From the NCBI GenBank assembly GCA_030770545.1, contig CM061109.1, positions 992,001 to 1,056,000 on the forward strand: 64,000 nucleotides of DNA, given 5' to 3'. The DNA comes from Macropodus opercularis (taxonomy: Eukaryota > Chordata > Actinopteri > Anabantiformes > Osphronemidae). Under the pieces are notes generated by a model. That model had not been told where the DNA came from, did no database searches, and saw only the letters and a list, made by a program, of their open reading frames with translations. Shown here piece by piece: positions 37,101 through 48,700 of the stretch. The position numbers and the translations under genes were made by a program. The stretch's first letter is position 1. Every line of letters starts with the position of its first letter.

Positions 37101-40100
37101 GAACTAGGATGTGAATAAATTACGGGTCAGGGACTCACCAGAGCCAGAGGAACTCAGACAGAACGGTTCCGATTAGGCCATTAATGAGGATGTAGGTCCA
37201 CACTAGCTGGCTTGGAAGTTCGAAGGCCTCGAAACCTGTGTAGTGGAGCAGGAGGAAGCCTGGCCACAGCAGTAGCAGGTTGAACAGACCCACAAACCCT
37301 GAGAAACACACAGTAGCTCTAACTTAGACAGCTCTACAGCGAACCTTGGAATCACAGGGGCTGCACATTTTGAAGAAGGAGATTTCGTTGAACAACAGAT
37401 TAAATTGATTTTAAAGCAACTGTCCTCAAAAACTGGTTCACAACAGCCTTTCAAGCATCTGATTACCAAAGAACATGGGAATGTCAAGCTTATCCTCTCG
37501 GTCCACTCGTCTCTTGATCATGACAATGTAGACAGCATACAGTATCGCCCCCGCCAGCGACCACAAAGACCCTTAAAAAATTGGATTACGTTATTATCTT
37601 TGCATGGATCATTTCAAGCAATCAGACTCGCACAGCACTGAACCAAACTCACCAATGGCTCCTTTCCCATCAGGGCTGTCCATGCTGGAGAAACTCACAA
37701 GGGCAACACCCCCCATACTAAACAAAACAGATACCACACAACTAAGATGTAAATAAGGCTACACCTAGCTTAAAAACACAACAACAAATATTGACACAAA
37801 GTTCGACAGTGCTACGTTTCTCAGGTAAAATGTCTGATACCAATTACACTGACTTTATGATGCCTATAAGAATAATTCGCTTTAACCAAAATGAAATAAG
37901 CATAATAATAATTAACAATAAAAATAGTTCTGTAGTTTCTGAAGTCGTAAGCTCCTTTAACATTAAACAACTTTTTAAGACATGCCTGTGAATCAAGGTA
38001 TCAACATTTTTCCCATGGCGACCTCGTCCACAACAGCAAAACCCACCAGGTTTTAGTGTTGTGGCTGATCAATCAGTCAAGGGTCACAGTGAATCAACTT
38101 TATATTTTGCAATTAATATGTTAGAAAAAACAACACACAAAACAATTACGCTTAATCAATTGGCCTAAACAATATTACACTGATACCAGGAAGTGCAGCT
38201 TTAAAGGGATTTCATTTGCTTTCACTCAATCATAAATCAGATCACACAGTCAGAATAGCTGTTCTGCATTCATGCAGCTTTGCTACTTATCACTGGCCAC
38301 TTGGTAAAATTAAATATGAACCACTGCATTCAGGAGCCACTGAAGACAACAACGGGAGGACATGTTGATAATAATAAAATACTAAAATATCATCGGTTCA
38401 GTTATAGTCCTTGCCCAGTACAAGAACTCAAGTAGAAATAACTTTTCCAAAGTGGACAAACAAACCTAAATCTAAATGCAAATTGTGGAGAGATACAAAT
38501 GTATTCGCTCATGCAAATCAACTGCTCTGAAATCTGCCAGCATCCCCTTCTCAACCCGACTTCAGCACTCACCTGAGAGCCACAGCTAGCAGTTTGGACA
38601 AGGTGAAGCGGTCGCTGCTGTTGCTGGGAAATATGGCAGCTAAGATGAGTGTAAACAAGCCTGAAGAGGAAAAGGTCAGAAAGTTAAACGATAAAAACCA
38701 GAATGCAGACTGATTTATACGGTAGCGTAATGTGCCCATTGTCCCATTTGCCCTAAACCAGTCTAAAATACAGCAGCCTCAGCTTCACTCATTATGAATT
38801 AGAGACAGAAATACGTACCTGAGGTGGATGACAGAATGTTGACAATAGCAACCTGTGTGTCGGACAGGGCTTCATGATAGGACAGGTTAGCCAGGAACCA
38901 CTGGAACAAGACAGTAGATGCGATATCAACTTTTGTGGCAACAAGTAAATACCATACGCCTGACTCGACTAGACAACAAACTAGACAAATAATGTTGTAA
39001 CAAACTACATACAACAACACAAGGTAAGTCTCTGTCATTCAAAGACCAAGCCATGTATGACCATGAAACGCTGCCGTCTTCCCTGGTGCACTGGTAATTT
39101 ATAATTATAGCATTGAAACAAAGAGGAAAACTATTCTGTGGTCAGACAAACCACAATGTTACAGCATCCTCCAGACTAGAGAGGAAAGGGTTGGCCATCG
39201 GTGCTCAGTCTGAACCCTGCATCTCTCTGGTACAGGGCTGACGGACAGCTTTTAGAGCAGCATATGCTGCCATTCACATGTCATTGTCAGGGGAAGCTTT
39301 GTGTATTTCAGCAGGACACTACTAAACCAATACCACATCTATGACAACAGCATTACTTTGTAGTTGACGATTCTGAATGCTGACCACAGTCCTCTCTAGC
39401 ACCTGGTCTCTTAAAAGAAGCACTTGCAAAACACATGGTTCTGACACAACTTTGACTCAGTTTAACCCTGGTGCAGCCTTGGAGGAGTCAAAACGACCCC
39501 ACTGTAAAATAGGAGGCGCCAAAGCCCAAAAACACACCAGGCTTGGATCAAACAGCCTTGGTGGGTGTTACATCCAAGCAATGAACACGTGTGGGTCTAT
39601 GATGAACAAGTTGATCCAACCGCTCATCTAGATGAAGCGTGTTGTGATTTATCGTCTGTCTGCGGCTGTTTTATCCAACCCTTGTGTGGTTTTTGAGCTT
39701 TCATTTTGGCCCCTCGAAGGCTCCATGAGGGTTAATTGTTTAATATGTTAATAAATATGATATGAATAAAATATAACTTTCTGGAATTTGCATCAACAAA
39801 TCATTGTATTCTGTTGTATGTAGTGTCCTACTTCTTCAGAAATTAGGTTGTATTATGTCCAATTACTTCTTCAATTTGAAGGATTAATACCAGGTTTTAC
39901 ACCTGAGTAAATTTCCAAAAGTCTGCAAAGTTGATCAAATTTGCCTTTATGTCAGTCCCTGTTTCCGTTTTTTGTGTTTAACCTCCAAATGCTAACAAAT
40001 CAACTAAAACGACACTGGCACAATCAGCTCAGGTATACTTTTGAACACCTGTGGTCACAAAGATTCAGGCATGTAGCTTTAAAATACTAATCTGGTCTGA

Positions 40101-43100
40101 TAACACAGGAATTAGAATTGATTTACTGTATATTGAAACTTCCGGGTTTTATTTTTGGACACAAGATAAAACAAACACTGCAGCCCAATAGGAGTTTTTA
40201 AAATCAGGCAGTTTGCATATTAATTTAATATCATCACTAAACTTACTTACTTCATGAAAGCGTTCATTTCTAAGCTTTTTCAAATGTTAATATATCCCTA
40301 ATTCCATTTCTTTTCAGGGAAAGCAGATGGAAACTCCATTGGATGGTGCCCATAACATTAACATGAACCGTGCATTTGTCTAGATTTATTGTTTTCAGAT
40401 TAGTGTTCACCAAAATTACTGCTATTTCCCAATATGTGGCTAATAGAGTTATTTATATAACAGAACTAAAAGGCAACTGAAAGCTGGCTTTCCAGATGGA
40501 TACTCACCACAAAGCAGAAAAAGAAGCTGATTTTGGCCACATCAGTGATGGTTAACTTGCCCACAGTGCGCAACATAGCTTCATGGTCCTTGGCAGCTGG
40601 GTAGGACATGCGGGACAGCTTTGCCTCCAGGGCTTGTGTAGAGGGCAGCTGACGCACCTCCATGATATTACTAAAACGCACCCGGTGCTTTTTGGAAGCT
40701 GCTGTGAGGAAGTAATGGAAAGAGGTGTGAACTGATGGAGGCAGAGAAAGAACTGTTATACTCACACTGAGCAGAAGATATAATTAACTTGTGAGGTGCT
40801 TGTTATATTTGCAGCAAGCAGCATCATTTTCTTGTACTACACAAAATATCTGGCTTTAACTGAAGACTGGCCTGAACGTATGCGTCATCATTTTTGACAG
40901 TGTGACAGCTAAGACTCTAGTAAGACTTGGTGGTGTGGCTTTGCACTTTAGCAGTTATAGCCTATCAGCCATTTCTACAAATTGAGGTAACTTGTATCTT
41001 CCCTGACGGGTATGACTTGAAAGGAAGAAAAAAAATCAAAAGAATCATCAGCTTTTTCAATAGCTGCCACATACAGCTAAGATGAAGAGAGTGACATCCT
41101 ATTGATGGTGCAAGAACCAAAAGATGAAAGAAAAGCATGAGTCTGACTGTTGATGAAAAAGTCACACAGACGTTTCTCATGTTAAGCAATTTTGTCTGGT
41201 TAACAACTTCGACAACAAGATCTACATCCACAGTTCATGACTGCCCTCTGCTGTTCTCATCTTTTATGCCATTAAAAGAGACCAAGGAGAAGTTAATGAC
41301 AGTTTCAGTAAAAACTTAACCACAACAAAATATCACAAAAGCATACTCACAAGATTCACAGTCTCCAATTAAACAAGTGGAGTGTTCAGCAGGTACATCC
41401 GGGAATTTCATTGGCACATACAGTGGTTCACTCTGCACAAGACAGAAGATGATCAGACTTTTGTACCTACAGCCGCTAAGGATTCATAAACTGCTCATAG
41501 AAAAATCTTTAACATAACCTAGATACACAGATCAGCTGGAAAGGTTCTCACTCAAAGTACGTACCAAACAGTTGCTCACAGTAGTGTCAGTGGTGCAGGG
41601 TGCAAAGTAAGCCTCAGCATCAGCAAACTGCAGAGAGATGCAATTCAGACTATCACGACTGATACGTGCGTCTCTGGGTCATTTACACATTTAGCTCATA
41701 ATAAAAGGAAATATTCAAGAGACCGTTTACTGGGCTGCTTATTAGGTGATTGAAATCTATGAGAACCCTTTCAGGCATTGTTTGGGATTCTGTAGCACAG
41801 AGACTGTTTGCAGAAACATTTCTTTAAACACACCGCCCCCATGTGGAGAGAGTGTGCTCAGACAACTTACAAATGCAGAGTGCCGGCGCTTCAGGGTGCC
41901 AGTGCACTGCTGCCTCCAGGGCCGCCACAGCAGGAAGCCCAGCAAGTACAGCACAAACATGGAGGTCTTGGTGAATGTGCTGAAGAAGGGTTTGTTGTAC
42001 TCCTGTCGCTTGAAAATGTACTGCAGGGAGAAGCAACACAAGGAAGCTATTAGGATAATGATTTTATTGCTTGACCAGTGTGTGAACGGCAATATTTCTG
42101 CCTTAAAGGCACCAGGTTTGGCTTTGTAGCTCTAGGATCTGAATTCAAAGTTCTGGATGTATCTTCCCTCTCAGAAGCTCCTGTACTTTTGCATTTGTAG
42201 TTTGTCAAGCCAAACACAATTGTTCGGCGAAGCACACAATTAAGAAACAACATATTTCATTCATCAAATTTCAATCCACTACATGTGTTGAAGCACACTT
42301 AATATTTGTTTCTAGTATGTGTTTCAGTCTCTCTAAGACAATGTAGATTAAGAAGCCACACATTCACTCTTTTCCACGCGATTCCTTTTTTCTCAGGTAA
42401 CGCTGCCACTCTGATGTGAAATCAGCTGACATCCCTTAAACTAATGCAGCAGTTCACGTTTGAAACGGAGATGTTGTCTATAGTTCTGAGTACCCTGGAG
42501 TATGTGGAGTAATTAAAGTACCAGCAACATGCTATATTACTTTGAGTATTTCACATTTTTAGGAGTTATGGTAAATGGTCTGCACTTGTATAGCGCTTTT
42601 CTACCTATCGGTACCGAAAGCGCTTTCATTCATCCATTCACGCACACAAGCACACACACATTCATTCACACACACCGGTGGCAGAGCTGCTGTGCAGCTT
42701 AGGCTGACACACTGGGGGCAGCTTGGGGTTCAGCGTCTTGCCCAAGGACACTTCAGCACATGACTGGGGAAACCAGGAGTCAAACCACCGATCCTACGAC
42801 TGGTGGGCGACAGCTCTACCTCTAAGCCACTGCCGCCCTGTTGCCGAGTTGCCACATTGATTTAAATACTTTAAGTTGTTGTTGTGACAGAGAAGCACAA
42901 CATTATGTCACGCAAAAAATAAAGAACATAAATAAACATACCGAGTTCTTACAATTACCTGTGGATCCCAGATCGTCTAATGTCTCTTAATGCGTCAGTC
43001 ACACAACCCCCTTTCATGCAAGAGTAGGTATGAGGAAAACTACTGAATGTGACAAAATACTTACAGAGGTTAGCTCAGAGGAGGCCACCCAGATGACATC

Positions 43101-43199
43101 CACCAGCAGGAGTATCACCACTCCCAGGGCCATTCGCTTCCGCTGCGCTCCAGAGCTTCCCTGAGAGCTCATCCGGTTCATGATGAACACCCACTCCAT
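34166..43199 (-). CDS. slc35f5: SLC35F5, multi-pass solute carrier (drug/metabolite transporter superfamily)
   Basis: Thirteen coding exons join in phase on the minus strand: 43199-43065, 42020-41871, 41627-41565, 41432-41351, 40698-40508 (or 40701), 38900-38819, 38660-38573, 37717-37653, 37571-37467, 37298-37139, 36962-36872, 36390-36236 and 34247-34166. They give 482 or 483 residues; human has about 523. Identity to human SLC35F5 is high, for example RMALGVVILLLVDVIWVASS, KPFFSTFTKTSMFVLYLLGF, DTQVAIVNILSSTSG, YAVYIVMIKR, NGLIGTVLSEFLWLW and CHYNNWDP; the last exon gives LPEDSEQCESLIPLHTVS. About ten membrane segments are expected. Substrate is unestablished; relatives transport nucleotide sugars or thiamine. 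The start used (MEWVFIMNRM) lacks the roughly 45-residue N-terminal extension of human, and no upstream in-phase exon was found. A non-coding first exon probably ends at 44092. Confidence 0.95.
38874..39072 (-). repeat. slc35f5: slc35f5 intron/exon boundary, source arm of inverted duplication
   Basis: This 199-base block spans the end of an slc35f5 intron and the start of the exon at 38900. It is the parental copy of the duplicate at 33725-33946. Here the acceptor is used and the exon is intact. Confidence 0.9.
39466..39731. mobile_element. piggyBac-type MITE in slc35f5 intron
   Basis: The 266-bp element is flanked on both sides by TTAA (39462-39465 and 39732-39735), the exact target duplication of piggyBac transposons. 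Its ends are inverted repeats starting CCCT: left CCCTGGTGCAGCCTTGGAGG, right (reverse complement) CCCTCATGGAGCCTTCGAGG, 16 of 20 matching. There is no transposase frame, so it is non-autonomous. It lies in the intron between the exons at 40508 and 38900. Confidence 0.75.
42567..42840. repeat. common teleost short interspersed repeat
   Basis: The block begins ggtaaatggtctgcacttgt and continues through tatagcgcttttctacc. A CA-rich stretch with cattcattcacacacacc follows, and later ttgcccaaggacacttcagc. It ends near taagccactgccgcc. I recognise this as a very abundant fish repeat of about 270 bp. Its class (SINE or MITE) is not certain to me. It sits in the first coding intron of slc35f5. Confidence 0.7.
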
Positions 43200-45771
43200 C
43201 GGGAAACTGTGAGACAACCAGGGACGAACACACACATGTTGAACTTACAGGATGAACTCACTAGTGCTCTGTGCATTTAGAGTTTTAAATTAATCACTTT
43301 TGCTGTAGTTGGGGAGATCTCATTCTTGGCCCCAAATGCTGAAGTCATGCAAATACTGACTGCAGCATTGTCCGTAAAGACGTTTCCTCTAAGCAGGCAG
43401 TCACAAGGAACACACGTCTCACTAGCATGTGAGGATTCAACACACCCTTTCCAGAAACAAGGTGTCACACGGTGAGACGTGAATACAGGTTAACCTGCTA
43501 CAGTACGAGCAAATGACGATATTGTGGAGGGACTGTCAAAAACACTAAGCAGTTCCTCAGGAAGACTGCACTGCACACGCTAATACACAAACCAGACCAT
43601 GCGCGACTATAAAGGCAAAGACGCATCCTTCTTCAAGTGGGTGGTTAGCTTACATGGCAGTCGGCTACAAGCTAGCTAGTAGATGTCAACAGTGCGGAGC
43701 TGGGGGAAGGAAGGGGCAACACGTATTGTAACGACGCAGGATAACACTGAGACAGTGAGACACTGCGCCGACTACCAAAGCGGGCAGGTAGCTGGTTTGT
43801 GTGGACACGTCGCTTCCTCGGTCCATGTATGCTAGCGACTATAATGTGCAGGTTAGCCGGTAGCGGCGCAATTATCCCGCGAGGCCAACAAGTAACGTTA
43901 ATGTTGTAGGTTGCTACATGTCGCTAAGTAACGTTAGCGCGACTTCACCGACAGCTGGTTAAAGTGCAACCGTGTGTCTCCCAGCAAATAATCCCACTGC
44001 GCTACGTTTAGCTAACGCTGCTGGTCGAAGCACTCGTTGACTGACTAACTTAGTCGATTCACTTAAGCAAACTTAATAAAAGTCCCTTTACCTGAATGCA
44101 ACGAGATGTCATTTAGTATGCGCCACTATTCGCTTGCATTTTCATATGGTGTGAAAGATTAATAAAACCAAAGTTTTTACGATACAATTATTGACAGTCC
44201 AACAGTTGTAAACATTAGCACACCCTGCCCTCTCCAGTATCAGGTGACTTGGTTTATGCCGTGCAATGGTTTCTGGGATATGGAGTTAATTTAAGTCATC
44301 GCTCTTGATATGAAAAGGCGCAAACAGTTAAAGTGCTTGATATGTAGAGCATAGCATGCACACAACTGCATGTAGTTTTATAGCGTTAGAGGGTTTGTCC
44401 TGTGTCCTCTACATTGCTTTTACTCTGTTCATCATGCTTTGGTTTCAGATTAAAGTGTATCATAATTATTTTGTATTAGCGTTAAAATAAATACAACAAA
44501 ATGTTGTCTACAAACTATAGCAGTGTAACGTTACATTTGCATGGCTTTACATAATTTGAAAACCACAAAAGAAATCATCATTCTACCACAAAGAAAGTCA
44601 TTATCTGTTTTATTTTATTTAGTCTGAAAAGATCGTATCTTTAGGTTTGTGCTTTAAATTAGAGGTTCTTTATTTAACGTATTTCCAAGTCATCATTATA
44701 TGTGACATACATTATTTTCTCTCTCATTGAGATTGTGGGAATGCATGACAGACCCAAAATGTTGTTATCCTGACTTATTTAGACCCTAACTTTAACTCTG
44801 ATTTGCACACCAAACACAAGATTAACCTTAAAAGTGTTAGACTCAAGCACAGTTTAGAGCAAAGTTTCTTCTTGTCTGACGTCTGGTTTGTTTGCTGCTC
44901 CTCTATGTAGACACGCGGAGGCTACAAGACGAGGGAACGGGTCGGCTTCTGGTCTTCTTCTTCCTCATATGGCCAATCAGTCACAGGACGAGCGTCTTCA
45001 TCATCAATGGCTCCTCGGAAACAAGAGGTCTGGGAAGCAGGACAACCACCCCCCACGTCCTCACTAAGGGAATCTACCCCAGAGTCCTCACACACTGGGA
45101 AGGGGAAGTGTCCAGCGTGTGGTGCGGAGCTGGGATGGTGGAATTGTGCCTCTCTAGTTAAACACGCCGTTTATAGTTTTGTCCTATGGGATGTGTCCAG
45201 CAGGGGGCGACTGCCTCTTTGCGCTCACCAGAAACACCAGAAGAAGAGTTGTCCCGTCTTTTCCGTTGCTTCAATTAAACATGGCCGCTTCCTTATCAAG
45301 CTAGCGGAGTCGTTTGTACTAGTCCCTGTAAAGCTTTTTCCATAACGTTGTGACATACTGAATTTCTGTTGCTACAACCAAGTGAGTTGCGTATTTGGCC
45401 ATAAGCGGCTATGACATGATTTAGAATAAACGGTAAACAGCTTCACGCCTGGCTTTTCCATTAGTTAGCAATGCTGTTGGCGCGCTAGCTAAGTAAGTGG
45501 CAGACAGGGCAAAGTAATGTCGATTGTAATATCTGGCGCCGAAAGGGTTTTGATTACTATGTTTGCCGGTTGACGCTGATAATAGTGTCTGTACTTATAA
45601 ACAGTAGCGCATCGGGTTGAATCTTCCACTAGCCAACATACTGTGTCTTTGTGATGCCTGTCGGCGCGCAGCAATGATAATAGCATTTGTTTTGTGTTGG
45701 TTTTAGGTCCCACGGTTTATTTGTGTCTTCAAAGAAATGATATCGCCACAGTGAAGCAGTAAAGCACCAAC
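43200..45771. promoter_or_regulatory. divergent promoter interval of slc35f5 and sympk
   Basis: The two genes point away from each other. On the minus strand, ATTCAG|GTAAAG (donor after 44092) is a strong donor for a non-coding slc35f5 first exon that joins the acceptor just before 43206, putting that promoter near 44150. On the plus strand, ACCAA|GTGAGT (donor after 45381) and the acceptor TTTTAG ending at 45706 outline a sympk 5' UTR intron. An ATGGCCGC YY1-like motif lies at about 45280. The 1.2 kb between them holds an unidentified open frame (44911-45345). Confidence 0.5.
44911..45345 (+). CDS. unidentified open frame with a CPACG motif, possible exon
   Basis: A stop-free frame of 144 codons starts directly after an acceptor-like sequence (ctctatgtag) and runs to a stop at 45343-45345. 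The first part is rich in Ser and Arg, and the middle contains GKGKCPACGAELGWW, which looks like half of a zinc-binding or ubiquitin-binding zinc-finger motif. An internal ATG at 45007 would give 112 residues. I do not recognise the family, and no upstream partner exon was identified. Its overlap with the presumed sympk promoter argues for caution: it may be chance or part of a sympk 5' transcript. Confidence 0.2.
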   Translation, partial: TRGGYKTRERVGFWSSSSSYGQSVTGRASSSSMAPRKQEVWEAGQPPPTSSLRESTPESSHTGKGKCPACGAELGWWNCASLVKHAVYSFVLWDVSSRGRLPLCAHQKHQKKSCPVFSVASIKHGRFLIKLAESFVLVPVKLFP

Positions 45772-48700
45772 ATGGAGTTTTCTTCAGAGGATGGGGAGAC
45801 TCCGATCCCCCACGCCATCGAAATGACCACCAACGAAAAGGTACATTCATGTTGCTGACACCTCAGTACAGCATTGTACACATGATGAGACACACACTGT
45901 ATTGCCAAGAGTATTCACTTATCCAGATAATGGGAGTCAGTGCAGACATGGATGACAGAGTCTTGTGTTTGGTTTGTTTTGCCCTTCAGGTGGTGGATCT
46001 CCTAAATCAGGCTGCTCTGATACCCACCGATGAAAAACTAACTGTGCTCAAACAGGTTTGTAGTCTGTCAAGTTTTATTACTAAGATCAGTAAGAAATCA
46101 GTTTCCTTGCTGTGATTTTTAGTTTCCTTTGTTTTGCTGAGTGTGTACTGAAATATGAAACATAAACGCATAACTGTAAATCAGTACGTTTGTACCGCAT
46201 TTTGTGTAATCCTCAGGTCCAGGAGCTCATCATTAACAAAGAGCCATCACTTCTTGACAATTTCTTGGATGTAAGTTAACGATTTTTGCAGCATTATTGT
46301 TTGTGTTGTAAAAAGAACTTTAATGCATAAATGATACTTGTGGATTTAGAATGCTGACCGAAACTCTTGGTATACACATGATTAATATGGCGTTCATTCT
46401 AAAAATCAGTCTTTACATCATTCCTATCTGCATGCCTTCGTTGTATAAACAAAAAAGATAAAACATACAAGGCTTGGCTAAAATTCATGTTAATAAGTCA
46501 AAATATTGACATTGAACAGGTGTTTTTTGGTCCAATCACAGAAGATGCAGCTTTAAAAAATGTCCATTAATGCCATCAACACTTGATCTGACACTGACAT
46601 CTGTACACAAACATGATGAGTTAAAACTGTGATTTTCTGCTGTCTTTTCATCCTGTAGGAGATGATTGCTTTTCAAACTGATAAGTCGATTGAAGTAAAA
46701 AAGTTTGTCATTGGCTTTATAGAAGAAGCGTGGTGAGTGACAGACAGGTTTACCAACTTGATGATTGTCAGTCTGCATTTTCATTTTGTTGGTCCGTAAT
46801 GATAACGTGTTGCCGTTTTTCTCCAGTAAAAGGGACAATGAACTTCTGGTCAGACTGATTGCCAACCTGAACATGCTGCTGAAGGATGAAAGTGTGAATG
46901 TGGTGAAGAAAGCCATTCTTACACTCACCCAGCTTTACAAAGTTACTCTGCAGGTAAATCCAAAAACATAGCTACTCAAATGTGGAGATTTTGGACTTGT
47001 ATGATTTCCCTAAAAGAAGACATTCCCTTTGTATATGTTGTTTTGCATGGGAGTAGTTATTGCCACAGTGTCTTCTCTTTATACACCCCTTGTTTTGTCT
47101 GTTTCATGGCAGTGGTTGGTGCGCATCAAAGTATTGTCAGAGGTGCAGGAGGCATGCTGGGATTTAGTCACACAGATGAAGGAGGAGGTTCTTACCTTGC
47201 TGGACTCTGAAAATGATGGTGTGCGAACTCACTCCATCAAGTTCACAGAATCACTAATCATCACTTTGTCACCCCGGACGTCAGACTCTGATGTCCCTAA
47301 ACGACAAGAGGGTGACATCAGTCTGGACAAAGTTCCCAAAGATCACTCGTACATAAGATATGGTGCGATATAGTTTAGAAATCAAACATAAAGCTTTTCA
47401 AATTGCATCCTTGGAGCCATGTCCTGACATCTGTCTCCACAGATGTCCTTTGTGAAGAGGGAAAGACTGCACTAGATAAACTGCTGAAGTTCATGGTCCA
47501 CCCAGCCATTTCCAGCATCAACCTCACTACAGCTCTGGGCTCACTGGCCACCATCGCTCGGCAGAGGCCAATGTTCATGTCAGAGGTGGTGCAGGCGTAT
47601 GAGACATTACATGGCAAGTACTTCTGAGACAGTGTTTTTGTGACATTAACACAAGCATTCAGAAAAATTCTCTGTACAACATAATAATTAATATTGTTTT
47701 TGTGTATTTACAACTTTTTAGCAAACCTGCCGCCCACTCTGGCTAAGTCTCAGGTCAGCAGTGTGCGAAAGAACCTGAAGCTGCACCTTGTGGCAGTCCT
47801 CAAGCATCCTTGCAGTCTAGAGTTCCAGGGTCAGATCAGTACTCTGCTACTGGACCTGGGAATGCCCCAGAGTGAAATAACGCGCTCTACACCTGTGCCA
47901 CGTGAGCCGCGCAAACGGCCACGCCATGAACAATACACAGAGGGGAAAAAGGTCAAAATGGGTAAGTAGTGATAGAGTCACCGAACTTGTGATTGTATCA
48001 GTCTAACAGCGTTCACTCTTGGTCTGTTTCAGTTCTCAAAACAAACTCAAATTGATGGCTCATCGCTTTATCTGTACATTGTACACACACGGTGATCCAA
48101 TTTTTTTGCCACTGAAGTCCAGTTACCTGAAGTTGGAATGATTTTTCTGGTTTTTCCAGACCAGACATGCACTCGTTTAATGCCATGAGTCAGGTCTTCA
48201 CTGGTCTGGTATTGTCATATACTACAAGCCCTTCTACTGCTGTGTACAGTGAGTCCCTAAATTTAATGATCTAAGCGAGTAAAATAGGTTGATTTCTATT
48301 CACCACCACTCACCTGTGTCCAGCAGTGACCTGTGAACAAGACACTTGCATATTCTGATTCCAAATAAACTTGATAAAATTCACCAGGTAATGTAACACT
48401 AGTATGAAATCTGCATAAATGCATCTGTGGATGAGCCACAACAGGCAGTCTCACTCTACTGGGAGATATGTCCTTGTTACATACCGTCTTCTTTGTGCTT
48501 GGAACTGATGCATGTTGCATGTGGTCATATGATTATCCTTAATATTAAACATTGTTCATACTTGATCCGCAGCAGACGAAACACACAGCACATAAAATAA
48601 ATGTTTTTGAAATAAATACACTTGATTGGAAACTCTGTATCAGCACTAACGTGGACTAGACTAAGCCTGGTCCGATTCAAGTAATCGGTTTTATAGGGAT

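Noticed and set aside
41808..42053. Overlapping frames on both strands at the second slc35f5 coding exon
   Set aside because: These are shadows of the real minus-strand exon 42020-41871, which alone has matching splice sites and homology.
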